64,000 nucleotides of DNA from Brugia malayi (lineage: Eukaryota > Nematoda > Chromadorea > Rhabditida > Onchocercidae), in NCBI RefSeq assembly GCF_000002995.4, contig NW_025062476.1:12234501-12298500 (forward strand), in the 5' to 3' direction. This document shows positions 12,956 to 25,900 of the stretch, piece after piece. Made by a program: the position numbers and the translations under genes. Numbering within the stretch: position 1 is the first letter of the stretch; every line of letters begins with the position of its first letter. Below the pieces are notes generated by a model. That model was not told where the DNA came from and did no database searches. It saw only the letters and a program-made list of their open reading frames with translations.

Positions 12956-15477
12956 TTTCCAAATGAAATTTTATACTTTCATCATTTTTTAGTGCAAATA
13001 TTTCATTGAAATTAGAATGAAAAAAAAAAAAAAAAGAAACACTAAAATATCATTCATATTTTTCAAAAAAAAAAAATAAATTTATTTTGTTTTTATTCCT
13101 TTTTTTTTTTTTAAATTAAAACAAACAAAATATTACTCAGAAAATATGTAAATGAAATTGATGTTAATTATTAATTTATACATATATATCACATCTATAA
13201 ATGTTATAATTCGCATATTGGTTAATAATTTTGCTATTTGCTAAATGAAATGAACTTTCTCATATGCTTGCATGCTATAAATGACTTTTATAAGTCATCA
13301 TTAGGATTAATTATATTTTTGATTCAATATTTGATGTATTATTGATGTGAATAAATTATCAAAATGACATACACTCTTATAATGCAGTGATATTAATTAT
13401 GTCACTTTGATTCATTGTTTTTTTATCTGGTCTATGCTTAACAAAGTTCGTAATTAAATTAATATGGCATTCAGTATAATAATGTAAGCAAAACAAAACA
13501 AAAAAAAAAAAATAAGACAAAAAGGGAATATTGAAATTTGCCCAATATTACAGCTTCAAGATTACCCAGTATTCCAGGTTTGTTTACTTATCCAGTATTC
13601 CAGGTTTGTTTATTTCACTGCCATTTTCCTTTCTTTCCTTTTTTTTTTTTTTTTTTGAAAGATTCCAGTAATTTACAATTTGTAGTATTTGATGAAAACT
13701 AATTCGCATGAAAATATACTGCAAAAAATATTTATTGCAATCAACAATTACAATAAACTATTTATGATTATTATATCATCAATAATAGCTTATAATTTTT
13801 ATGGAAAAGTTTGGTTCAATATTTCACAAAAAAGTATATATATTTGTTAATTTTTAAAGCAATGAAAACTTCACTTTTATACTTACTTCATACAATGTCA
13901 GAAAAGGAAAAAAAAAATAAAAAAGAAATATAAAAATGATTTCAAATGAATAAAATGGAATGCTATAAATAATGAAATAAAGATGAAATTGTAATTTAAC
14001 ATTTATTTTAATTCATTTTAGTAACTGATCAACTTTCTCATAATAATTGTTGGAATAAAAATTGATAAAAAGTTATAATTCTTCAATTTATCAATGAATT
14101 TTTATTTTTATCACCAAAAGATTCGCAGCAATCAATGTAATTTGAAATTATTTTGATAATTATAAAAATTTGGGCTCAAAAAAAAAAGCGAAAAAAATAA
14201 AAACTGAAAAAAAAAAAATGAAACAAACATTATTTACATTAGAATATAGTAATTGGCCAAAAAAACATTGCAATTAAGGAAGATAAGAATTAAAGTAATG
14301 AAAAGAACAAAATAGAAATCATTTAATATAGCGTACGTAAGTATATTTATTACAGCGTGCGTGAAAAAAAAGACACGTAACCTAAATAATATGATAAAGT
14401 ACAGTTAATAATATTTAATGGATAACACTGTATTGTATGATATTAAGAAAAAAAAAATTTTTATTAAAATTCTCAACGATTTTTGTTAGTCAATTTTAAT
14501 TAAATGAATTTTAATTAATTGAATTAATATAATTGAAGTAAAAAAAGTAATAAATGTATTGACGCTCTCCTTTTTTTTTTTTTTTTGAAATATAGATATA
14601 ATTGTTTTTACAAGTACCACGTATTAAAGTTAAGTTAAAGTATTGAAGTTCAATTAAATTAATTTTTTTGGACTGTTTTTCTTAAATAGCAGAGCTTAGG
14701 AAAGAAAAATTAAGAGTTATTTATAAATGAAAAACTGCAGTTTTATTTACATATAAATAGAAAGTAAATTTTAGCTAATTCTTTCTTTTCTTTCATTTTT
14801 ATTGAAAAAGATTTATTTATTATTGCTAAATAAATTTATTTAAAATAAAACAATGAAAAAACAAATTTTTCTTTTTGTTCAGATTGAAATAATTTAAAGT
14901 TTTAAAAAGAAAAATAAATAGTATTATATACAAATATTAAAAAAGTTTTTTTTAAACAAGAAAATATGAAACAAAAAAAAAAAAAATATATTATTGAACA
15001 GAAAAGAAAATTATTTTATTCAGTTAGTTTTAAAATTTTAATTCAATAAATTTTATGCAAAAAAAAGTAGCATAGCATAAATAGTTAATTTTAAATGTAA
15101 ATTAAATATTAACAATGAAATATAATAGTTTGTGCTTATCTATTCTAATGCTAATTTATTGTATTAACATGAAAATTTATTCAAAATCATCCTTTTGTTT
15201 GTTTGTTTGTTTGTTTTTTTAAATAGTAAAATAACTTTCCTATTATTTTAATTATCAAAATTTTACATTTGAAAGATGAAAATGAAAAACAAAAAATTTT
15301 ATTTAAAATATAAATGTTATCATTTCTTAGAATGATATATTCCTGTCTTAGCTAATTACTTTTTAAGCTAATTTAAATTTTGCAATCAATTCAATTACTA
15401 ATTTCATTTACCTAACTTTTTTTTAGAAAAAAGAAAGATCATAAAGGTAGATTAATAAGATATCAAGAAAAAAAAAA
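12956..15477. other. Convergent intergenic region, 3' flanks of the synthase and the GTPase
   Basis: No gene seen. The 3' untranslated region of the synthase should lie at the left end. AATAAA signals occur at 13075-13080 and 13350-13355, but such words are common in this AT-rich DNA, so I cannot say which is used. A 26-bp duplication (13565-13613) and a (GTTT)n run near 15197-15217 are the only repeats noted. Confidence 0.5.
13565..13613. repeat. 26-bp direct duplication
   Basis: The word CCAGTATTCCAGGTTTGTTTA occurs twice, starting at about 13566 and 13592. It is less AT-rich than its surroundings. Function unknown. Confidence 0.8.
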
Positions 15478-17757
15478 TTAAAAAACAAGTTTTAATTTCA
15501 TAATTGAATTTAGTACACGACGACTTGTTCCAGCCCTATGTGCTATAGCAATTCGAATTGCTGCATCAAATACTTGCCGAATACCCTGGAAATTTTTTAA
15601 ATAAAATTAATTTTTAATTAATCTAGATATCATAGATTAATTGTAATTAATCTCTTAAATACAAATGGTATAGTAATAGTTTAATTAATGATAAATGATT
15701 AGATGAAAATGATAAATGATAATGCATCAATGATCAATTTGATCATTTGAATCAAAGAATACTTACACTTGTAGAAAATTTCGATTAGCACTAAAATTCA
15801 GCAATGATTAATTAATCATTATGTAATAGCTAATTTATTATTATTATTTATTATTATTTCATTGATTATAACAGTATAAATAATTTATATAAAATATTGC
15901 AAATATTAATTTCATCTTAATATAACATTTTTCATATAAATATTTTTGTTTAAAGAAAAAGAAGCTTAATTTTATTCATTTTATTCATTTTTTAAATTCT
16001 AGTTAAAAAGATCATAAATATTTCAATTATTATCAATCACTATTACAAGAGACAGAGAAAGAAAAAAAAAAAGCAACAAATAAAATGAAAATATCTCCTT
16101 CATAATTTATCAATTATTCATTTCATTTTTAAAGTTTAAATTTCATGAAGAAAAAAAAATAAATAAATAAACAAAATTTTAACCACTAACTTCTTTTGTT
16201 TTTGCCGAACATTCAATTACTTGATGAGCGGAAAATTCTTTAGCGTATGCAATTGCATCATCAAAATTTACAAATTGTTTATGTTGCATGAAATTTTCAT
16301 TGTTACATTCTTTTTGCATTTCTCTTCCATTTTCATTTCGTATATCTTTTTTATTTCCAACTATTAATATTGGAACATCTGGGCAAAAACGTCGTATCTA
16401 AAAAAAAAAAAAAGAAAATAAAATTACATAAATGCTACATTTTTTTATTTAATTTTAAAATTTTAACAAAAAAAAAAAAAAGATTTTTTTTTCTTTTTAA
16501 AATTAAGATTTAATTATTTAAATATATGAGGCAAAAAAAAAAAAAAAAAAAAAAAAGGAAAAGAATTGAAAATTTAACAAAACCTCAGGTATCCATTTTT
16601 CCGCAACACTTTTTAATGATTCTGGCCTTTCTACGGAATAGCATACAATGAAGAGATCAGCATCCGGATAGCTCAGTGGTCGTAGAGTGTTGTAATCATC
16701 TTCACCGGCTGTATCACATACGGTTAATACTTTCTATAATTTTATCATTATCATTATCACTATTATTACTATTAATATTATCATCAATATTATTATTGCA
16801 TTATTATTACTTTTTCATTTAAGTTTATCATTTTAAAATGAAATGTAAATTAATTTATTAATTTAAATTTTATAAAAAAAAAAAATTTTAAATAATATTT
16901 TAAAATGCTTTGAAAAATTCGACAAAAAAAAGAAGAAAAACATAAATTTTATTCAATGCCTAAAAATTTTAATTGACGATTTTTTCTTTTCCTTTTTTTT
17001 TTTTTTTTGAAAAATTTATAAAATTTGAAATAGATTTTTTTCTCTAATTCCTTTCAATAAAAATTTTAGTTAAAATCATATTAGTTAATTGATAATATGT
17101 CACAATAAAACTGTTATCACAAAAAGACAATTAGAAGATAACATTTAATAAAAAAAAAAACAACAACGAACATATTAAATTTGTAGCAAAAAAAATTTCT
17201 TTGATATTTTTAATTTTAAATTTTAAAAAATTCCTTATTCAAATCTAATCAATTTCACATAATTGAATTTATATACCTACATATATTTTTTGCCCAAAAT
17301 AAACGAAAGTTAAATGATACAAAAAAATTTAATGTAAATTTTTTTTTTTTTTTTTGGGCGAAATACTAATATATAACAGTAAAATTGACAAATACTTTTT
17401 CCATTTACAGGTGTTTCAATTTAAATCCAATCAATTTCAAATAATTCAATATATATGTTTCTCCCTTCCCCCAGACCAAAGAAAAAATAAAAAATTAAGT
17501 CATATGAAAAATTTTCATGTAAATAATTAATTAACTAATTTTTTTTTTTGGACTAATTACTAATATGTGACAATGACAATGACAATTGCAGTGACACATA
17601 CCGTCTTTCCATTTACAAGCGCTTCAATTGCATAATCATCAAAAGCTGTCGGCGTATATTGTTCAATGAATTCACCGCCAGCTTGAGCAAGAATTAAGCT
17701 TGTTTTACCGCATGCGCCATCACCAACAACAACAAATTTGAGTTGTTTACGGGTCAT
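15478..17757 (-). CDS. Rho-family small GTPase with altered switch II (4 exons)
   Basis: A GTP-binding switch of the Rho group, expected at membranes and regulating actin. Exons on the minus strand: 17757-17602, 16733-16584, 16397-16191, 15585-15478, all joined in phase 0, 206 residues. Start: ATG at 17757, ten bases after a TTTTGTAG acceptor. P-loop GDGACGKT at 12-19; switch I YTPTAFDDY with the Mg-binding Thr; switch II DTAGEDDY at 59-66; GNKKD at 116-120; ECSAKT at 164-169. A Rho insert lies between G4 and G5 (about residues 123-150), which separates it from Ras and Rab. The overall pattern (GNKKD, ECSAKTK, RRFCPDVPIL) is closest to RhoA. Odd points: the residue equivalent to Gln61 is Glu63, the Trp before DTAG is Cys58, and the protein ends MKLKLVF with no CAAX box. 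A further 3' exon could exist, but I found none. I cannot assign it to a named C. elegans Rho gene. Confidence 0.85.
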
Positions 17758-17880
17758 TGAACGTTTGCTACAAAAATTGCAGCAACCGCAGCAGTTCAAA
17801 TATTTCGACTCAATTTTTGGATGATAATTTTTGGAATTGGAAGAAATAAAAAATAAACAATGAAAATAAAGCAAAGACAA
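17758..17880 (-). other. In-frame upstream extension of the GTPase exon (probably intron or leader, possibly coding)
   Basis: The frame stays open 41 codons upstream of the chosen ATG and includes a cysteine cluster, CCGCCNFCSKRS, directly before the start. A good acceptor (TTTTGTAG, ending at 17768) lies inside this stretch, so the cluster is most likely not translated. If it were, the cysteines could be acylated, which would matter because the C terminus has no CAAX box. Confidence 0.35.
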
Positions 17881-19381
17881 AAAAGTGAAAAATAATTATG
17901 TCTTTTTGTTTTTTAAATCAACAGATTTAATTAATAGTAATAGTTCAAATATGATAGTAAATGTTAGAGGAATAATTCATTCATAGATTGTCGACGATGA
18001 TTTCATTGATTACTAAATTTAAATATTTGATTAATTTCAAACAATTAATTGATTAATATAAACGTAGAGAAAGAAATAATACGATAAAAAGTTGTTTGAA
18101 AAATAATGTATGAAATTTAATTTGAATTTGAAAGTTATTCCAGTGGAATGGTTTAGAATATCATAAATATAATATATTATCAACATTTCGTATAATTAAC
18201 TTAAAAATTTTTTAAATTAACTATGTATAATTAGTTAGATTATTCATTAATTAATGAGATATAACTTGAGCATAAAAGAATTATTTTTATTGAAAAATTT
18301 TTTAGACATTATACACATGAATAAATTAAAATATTATTAACAAAACTGAATAAACAAAAAAAAAAAAAAAAAAATTTTTTTTCGGAAGAAAATTATGCAA
18401 TGAAAATGTACCAGAAATTACGAAAAATTAAGTTAGCATAAAAATTGATGAAAAAGTTTCTGAAAATTGCTTCAGAAAAATTTAATTTTAAATACTCAAA
18501 AACAGAAAGATGAGTTAAGCAATCTTTGATTAACAATATAACTTAATTATACGCAAAAAATAATTTTTCCCTTTTTTGTTAAGTAAAAAAAAAAAAGAAT
18601 AAAAGAGAATTTTGATAAGTAAAAAGCAAAAAAACAGTTGTTAAACTTTTTAATTTAAATAATACAAAAATTTTCATATCATCAAATTTGCTTAAGTTAT
18701 AATTAATAAAAATGAAATAAATCTAAATATACAAATGCATTTAACTAATATCATTGAAATTGCTTTCAAATTAATTTTTATTCATTAATTTTCATTTTTT
18801 CATTTTTTTAAAACAAATTATTTTACAGAAAAAACGATTGAAATAAACCAACCATTAAATAGATTTGCTAAAAATTTTTATATTTCAAAAAAAAATTTTT
18901 TTTTCAAATTGTTATATAAGTTTCCAATTTTATAGAGTAAAGATATGATAGAGAATTTATTATAGTAATAATATATATAAATTTTATTCATAGCATCGAT
19001 TTCATTCAAATATGTTAAAAATGTAATTTTAAGCTAGAATAATATCTAAAAATAGCTTTCAGAATTTATTGAAATAATTTCAATATAAAATCAATTTGTT
19101 GTATTACTATTTAAAATACTTCCTAAACTATCGCATCGTTCCTCTAAACTTTGTTCATTTAAACGAAAAAATGAGAAGGAAAAATATTTACATTGTAAGT
19201 GAATAACATTTGAATGCTTTACAGATCTAATTTCAACTAAATAATTTTCTTTTTCATTTCTGTTTCTTTCTCCTAAACCATACGTTTATTTATTTATTTT
19301 TTCCACTAAGAATTTAATGAAATTTAAAGTGAATACTAAAATGAGCATATTTCATTCAAAATTTTCATTGTTTTTTCCATT

Positions 19382-19412
<31 letters not shown>

Positions 19413-19549
19413 TTTTTTGATTATTATAATTCATTTGCAGCAAACAAAAAAAACACCAAAAAAAATTATTTGTATTAAATAATAAATTAATTACTGGATA
19501 GCAATTAATTATGATTAATTAACAAGAAAGTCAATTAATTATATAAAAA
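17768..19549. other. Intergenic DNA upstream of the GTPase gene
   Basis: AT-rich, without a supported reading frame. It should include the GTPase promoter at its left end. A (TTTA)n run lies at 19381-19414. Nothing else stands out. Confidence 0.45.
19381..19414. repeat. (TTTA)n microsatellite
   Basis: About eight perfect TTTA units followed by a T run. Confidence 0.9.
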
Positions 19550-19554
19550 GATTT

Positions 19555-19905
19555 CGAATGATTGCTAAATTTCATAGTTTTTTTTAAAATGAATTGCTCG
19601 TAACATGTAGAAATATGTAGAGATATATTATTATTTTACGTCAATTTAACGTGGAAATATTCGGAATATTCTACTCGAGTAACTGTTAAATTTCATAAGT
19701 TTTTTTAACGGATTGCTCGTAGCACGTAGAGATATGCACGTTTATTATTATTTTACGTCAATTTGACGTGGAAATATTCGGAATATTCTACTCGAGTAAC
19801 TGTTAAATTTCATAAGTTTTTTTAACGGATTGCTCGTAGCACGTAGAGATATGCACGTTTATTATTATTTTACGTCAATTTGACGTGGAAATATTCGGAA
19901 TACTT
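19555..19905. repeat. 117-bp tandem repeat, three copies, with nested palindromes
   Basis: The second and third copies are nearly identical and exactly 117 bases apart; the first is diverged. Each unit contains three short palindromes in a row: ACGTCAATTTGACGT (19755-19769 and 19872-19886; mutated in copy 1 at 19638-19652), AATATTCGGAATATT, and TACTCGAGTA. The last is missing after the third copy. The unit is clearly less AT-rich than its flanks. It could be a small satellite or a decayed tandem insertion of a palindromic element. Confidence 0.9.
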
Positions 19906-20616
19906 TATATGATTGTGGTAAATTGTTGCTTTTTCAAAAAAATAATAAACAATTTGTAATTTGAAATGAGAAGTAATGAAATTTCAATATTTTAAGGAGT
20001 TAAAAATTTTGAAATTAAAATTGCAATAAAGCAGCACTACTTTATATTTCTTGTTTTTGGCATAAAGCTTTACTTTTTCATTCATCTTATAAGTACAATT
20101 ATGAAATTTAAAATTTAAATTTTACAAGAAAAAGATAAATACAATGCATTCAAAGACAATAAATTCAAATGGATTTATTACTTATACATTACAAAGTTAA
20201 AATATTTTAAGGCAGAAAAAGATTAAATATTGTTCAATTTAAAAAAATATATTTTTTTTCGCTTTGTTTTTTTTTTTTAATTAAAAATTATAAAAATCTA
20301 AATTAAAAATTGAAAATTATTAGAAACAAAAATTTTTTACTATTTATAGAATACTATTACAGTTTTATAACTTAAGTAAATTAGTAAATTTTAAACTTTG
20401 ATTTAAAATTTTTCAATACGATATATGTAAAAAAAAAAAAAGAAAAAACAATTTCAACTTAATGTGAATAAATTAAAAAAAATTTTTTTTATAAAATATT
20501 CAATTCAAGCACTTCCTACCAATATCTAAAGTAAAATAAAAGTATAATATCAACGAGAGGAAAAAAAAAAGTAAATAATTTAAAAAAAAAAATGAAGTAC
20601 ATCAATTTTTGCGTCA

Positions 20617-20636
20617 CTCTCTCTCTCTCTCTCTCT
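20617..20636. repeat. (CT)n microsatellite
   Basis: About ten CT units opening a 170-base pyrimidine-rich stretch. Confidence 0.85.
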
Positions 20637-22062
20637 TTCTCCTTCTCCCTACTGTTTCGCATATCTTTTCCCCGCTTTTTTCATCTCTTCCATCTCTCAT
20701 AATGCTCCCTCGCTTTCTTTTCTATCTCTTCTCCATTATCTTCGTCTTCCTCCTCATCTTCTCTTCCCTCTCTCCACTGCTTTTTTTTTGTTCAAATTTC
20801 TAATTTGTTTAAAATCTTTTGCAAAAATTCTTCCTCCTGTTCAATTTTGTTATTGCTATAGATGAATTGGCAAAAATATCCCATTAAATTGATAAAATGA
20901 TAGTGATTTCTTGGAAATTATCATATGCTTTATCAGTTATAATATTTAAATGTGATAATGATATGATAACAACTTCTCGTAAAATAATCATAAATAGCAA
21001 TTAGCAATAATCGAAAAAGCAAAAAATAAGATATGAAAAATGCACATGAATTGATTTTGGAGTAATAAAAAAAAAAAACGGAAATTATTTTTAAACTTCC
21101 TCTTTCTCTCTCTCTCTCTTAGTTCAATTTGATCAGAGTTTGTCTCTGTTAGTTCATTTCAACCAGAATTTGTTAGAGAAAATTTGTTCGTATTATAAAA
21201 TATGAATAAATAATAAAATTTGGAAGATTAACTTTGACAAACTCAAAATATTATAACAGAAATAAGAAATTAAAATATTACTGAATGAATAAAAATTATA
21301 AAACTATTAATTTTTATCAACATAGAATAATAATTTGGCAGGAAAAAAAAAGAAATTGAAATATTTAAACCAATAATAATTACAGTAAATTAAATGTAAA
21401 ATAAAAAATTGAATGTCTTCAAAATGAAATATTTTATTTAAAATTGTTTAAAATGAAGTATTGAAATTCATAAAAATGTCCTACAATTTGCATAATTGTT
21501 TGGTATATGATTTTTTTACAAATGAAATATTTTTTTTTTTTAAATATTATCTATTCTATTTTATATTATTCATCTCATTTTATTTTTATTTTATAATGCA
21601 ATAATTACAAAATGTACGAGTCATCAGAAATTTGGATGTATACCTGTACTTAAATACTTAAAACGCTTTCCAGTACTTATCAGTATATCAGTATTTATCA
21701 GTTTTTAGAAAAATTCAATCGTTCTTACACTGTTATTGAAATTACCTTCTTTCTTTTTCTTTTTTATATTTCATTCATAACTTTGTATTTTTTATTGGAT
21801 TTTTTTCCTCACCTAAAATTTCATACTTTTTAAATTAATTTATTTTGTTGTTCATTCATTTTACCAATTGGCTAATTTGATCATACACTTTTTATTTCAC
21901 TTCTACCGTATTTCCATAATTACTTCTCTACTAATTATTCCATCATATATGTATCCTTTATCATCGAAATTTTATCAACAAGGAAGTTAGATGACAATTC
22001 AGTTTCAGGCAAAAAAAAAAAAAAAAAAAATCACTCGTTAGTATGGAAGAGGAATAAATCGG

Positions 22063-22080
22063 TTAGCTTTTAAAAGCTAA
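22063..22080. other. 18-bp perfect palindrome
   Basis: TTAGCTTTTAAAAGCTAA equals its own reverse complement. It sits at the edge of a less AT-rich segment (about 22035-22260). Confidence 0.8.
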
Positions 22081-22472
22081 AGTTGGAATTTATCCTCATA
22101 AACAACCCAACCACCTACGCATTCAGAAGGAAAGCTAAAATTGATTTTGTCACCACAAATAATCAGTCACCCACGCATTACGAAAAAACTAACTTTCTCT
22201 ATTTGAATAATAGGAAGAAGAAGAAAAAAAAGGACATGTAAAGAGGGTGGATTGAAGGTTGTGGAAATGAAACACAATAAGTTAGGAATTCTTTCAGCTA
22301 TTTATTTTAATGAATGATTAATTATGTGAAATAGATCTTAATGACATCGATGAATGGATGTATGATTGATGGATGTGACAGGGAACTAAGAGAAGTTGAA
22401 GGAATAACAAATTCAGTAAGAGAGAATTTATAAGTGCAAATAAATGAGCATGAATGAAGAGATGGTCTTAAT

Positions 22473-22905
22473 TTATAACACGAAAAGAAAAATAACTTTA
22501 ATGAATGACACGCGGAAAAATAACTTTAATGAATGACACGGAAAAATAACATTAATGAATGACACGGAAAAATAACATTAATGAATGACACGGAAAAATA
22601 ACTTTAATGAATGACACGCGGAAAAATAACTTTAATGAATGACACGGAAAAGTAATTTTAATGAATGACACGCGGAAAAATAACTTTAATGAATGACACG
22701 GAAAAGTAATTTTAATGAATGACACGCGGAAAAATAACTTTAATGAATGACACGGAAAAGTAATTTTAATGAATGACACGCGGAAAAATAACTTTAATGA
22801 ATGACACGCGGAAAAGTAACTTTAATGAATGACACGCGGAAAAGTAACTTTAATGAATGACACGCGGAAAGGTAACATTAATGAATGACACACAGAAAGA
22901 TGGCT
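22473..22905. repeat. 26/28-bp minisatellite with a dimeric higher-order pattern, about 15 copies
   Basis: The unit reads roughly GAATGACACGCGGAAAAATA followed by ACTTTAAT. Copies differ by a CG insertion (28 or 26 bp). From about 22613 to 22800 the 28-bp form with AAAATAACTTT alternates regularly with a 26-bp form carrying AAAGTAATTTT. This makes a 54-bp dimer repeated at least three times. Edge copies are more diverged (CACACAG at the right end). The minus-strand open frame over 22552-22779 only translates the repeat. Confidence 0.95.
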
Positions 22906-22910
22906 TTTAT

Positions 22911-25900
22911 GGCACGAAAAAGTGAAAGTGTGTAAAATAAGGTAGAAATTTGTTTAAGATATTATATTAAATCCAAACATTAGTAATTTTTAATTTGTTT
23001 TACTTGAAGATTTAAAAATTATTGCACGTAACACGTTGCTATATATGTTTCTATGTTATTTACTTAAATCAAAGTGGATAGTTACAAGTCAAAATCATAA
23101 TTATATTATTTCTTTACTACATACAAGCATAAATGTATATTATGCTGTAAAAAAATGTGTACGTACATATATACGTGAAAATAAGCGTAATATTCATTTA
23201 TATATGATTAAAAAAGCGATTAAGCAATATATTATATATATTTCAGCTTTCTTACACTTTTTTAGTCCAAGTAATTGATAAAATAAAATTTAAATACTTT
23301 CAATTTATCATATTAATCAAATCTAAAATTTCATCAGTCATTTAATGCTACTACATCTAATTAAAATAAAGAATGAGCAGAGTTGAAACTAATTTTAATT
23401 TAGTACATAATAAATAGTAAATATTGGAAATGAATGATAAATAATACTAATTTTGTTAGTATTATTTATTTAAATTTAATAAATATAAAATTAAACTTAA
23501 TATTTCTTATTTTAAGAAGTGAAAAGAGGAATAATATTAATTCATTTTTATTGGAAAAAGCAAAATATTTCCCAAAATATTTTGCTCGAAATATTTGGAT
23601 AGGAAATTTTATGAATGCAAAAATGAGTGCAATGAAAATTATACATTTTAATATTTTTGCCCTTTAGCTGACTAATCTTTTGCTTACCCAAAATCACAGG
23701 AATTCATGCAAAATGATTAAAGGTATTCAGGATAACATTAAATTAGATTAAATTCTTCCTAAATTTAAATAAATCAGGAAATGGACTTACCCTACAGCAT
23801 TTTCAATAAAAAATACTAAAAAAAATTTTTTTTTCTTTTAACTTTCTTGCAGTTGTAATGAAGTTCCAATAAACTGCTTAGGTCTATTACTTTAAAAACT
23901 TTTAAAAAAAGAATTTTTTTTTTTTAAATTCTGTAAATTTTTTCAACAATAACGAAAAAAAATAAAATACTTACAGTTTTGAAGAGAAAAAAAAAAGAAA
24001 AAGTAAATTTGGAAGGGATTAATTTATACTTATATTTATTTATTTTTTGATAAAACATTTGAAAAAGGGAACAAAAATATTCGGTTTGTTTCCTTTGTTT
24101 TTTTTTTTTTCTTTTGCTTCTTTTTGTTATTTTAAGTGGAATATGCTCGAAGAATGAATGAAATATTTTGAAAGCAAAATTTGCGTTAAAAAAATGCAAT
24201 AAATTTTAAAAATTTTTTCGATGTAAAAATATTTTAAACTTTACACTTATCATTAATGAAAAGAAAAAAAAAGTGTGGAAATGATCTTCTAAGTGAGAAA
24301 TGAATTTTTTTTTTCGGAAAAATTTTCAGTGAACAAAAAAAAAGAAAAGTCAAAAGTCGAAAAAAAGTTATACTCGAAAGATTTTGATAAACTCCAAGAA
24401 TTCATCATAATATGATTTAAGTATTGGTATGTGAAAATAAAAATTAATGAGTAAATAAAAGTAAGAAAAGCAAAATTTCGAATGCGCTAATTTTAGGATA
24501 ATACTAAAAATTTAGTTGTAAAAATAAAAATTTTTGAATCGTGCAAAAAAAAAAAAAAAATGTGATTTAATTAATCAAAAAAGAAAGAAAAAGAATTTCA
24601 TTTTAATAATTTCTAAAATTTTACACTTAATTATCAATATTTTGTCATCTACAAGATTTTAATGAACATTCTTTTTTTTTTTTTCATTTTTTGATTAATT
24701 AATTAATTAACGATTGAATATGATAATTAAACTTGCTAAATAAGAAATAACTTGTATGTTTTAATCATTTTGAATCTGTAAACTTTAAAAAAAAAGCGCA
24801 GAACATTTCAACGGATACGGTTGATGAGAAATATGATGGAAAAGTAATGCATTGAAACGTAGAAGGACAAGAAAAAATAATTCGTTGGAACGTAAAAGGA
24901 CAATTTGAGGATAAGAAGCTTTTAAATAGTAATAGTTTAATTTTAGAAGAATATAAATGAAAAAAAAAAAGACACTGAAAAGGAAATTGGTGTAGGATAA
25001 AGTGAAACAAAATGAAAAAAAAAGAAAGAAAAGTTAAGTGAGAATTTTTAAAGGATAAAGAAAAGATGGAAAACATTTTGTGGAATAATTTTATAACAAA
25101 AGAAAAAAAATTTGAAAAAAAAAAAAAAAAAAAAACAAGGATAAAAAAGGTCAAATTTGTTATGAAAGAAAGGAAAAGAAAAAAAAAGAATGTAAATTTT
25201 TATTTTTATGTGTGAAATTTTTTATTTTATAAATGAAAATACAAGTGTTTGAAAAGTGAAGAAGAAGAAGAAGGAGGAGAAAGAGCAATTAAATTGGTAA
25301 CAATTTAAAATTTCTTTTTTCCTTTTTTCTTTTTTTATTTTTCCTTCTTCTGAATTTTCTCCTTTTCATATATCGAAACTAACTTACTTACTTTAACCAT
25401 ATAATTATTATTCAAATGCTTATTGAGAATGCATTCAACTAGAAGAATAGAGCTGCATAGGTAAACTTTTTCCTTTCATGTTAATTTCCGGAAAATCAGT
25501 GAATTATATTATATTATTCATTAAATGTAAATATTATTTCAAAAATTTACTCTTTATGAATTACCGATAATTACAACACTATAAAAAAAAACAACTTAAG
25601 CTAATGATAAGATAGAAAAAAAAATAATGAAAAAAACTAAAATTTAATTTAATTTAATTTCACATACAATGAATTTATTTAATTGAAAGTAATGAAAAAA
25701 ATTAATATCTAATTTTTACTATCAGGTAGTAATAACATTTGCTAAATTACTTATGTTTCATAATTTATTATTACTTCCATTATACCTCACATAATATATT
25801 TTATAATATCAATCTGTACACTATTCATTATTTTTCAATAAGATTAAATAATTTTAGAAGAATAAATAAACCCTATCATAGTGATCGTATCAATTTTCGT

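Larger units (their letters stand above)
19911..22472. other. Intergenic DNA without a recognised gene
   Basis: Holds a pyrimidine-rich stretch at 20611-20790 that starts with (CT)n, and a shorter CT run near 21105-21120. It also has an 18-bp palindrome at 22063-22080, followed by two loosely similar segments that both end in CCACCTACGCATT-like sequence (about 22075-22125 and 22133-22180). The open frame over 20609-20803 is a by-product of the CT-rich composition. Confidence 0.45.

Noticed and set aside
20609..20803. 64-codon Leu/Ser/Phe-rich frame resembling a membrane peptide
   Set aside because: Caused by a (CT)n and pyrimidine-rich tract.
22552..22779. 75-codon repetitive open frame (minus strand)
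   Set aside because: Pure translation of the 26/28-bp minisatellite; repeats the same peptide with no independent evidence of coding.
23036..23278. 80-codon open frame with a fairly varied sequence
   Set aside because: Starts at TTG, no recognised domain, no flanking exons, and composition typical of AT-rich chance frames.
24765..25154. 129-codon Phe/Ser-rich frame (minus strand)
   Set aside because: Composed of T-tract codons; no conserved feature.
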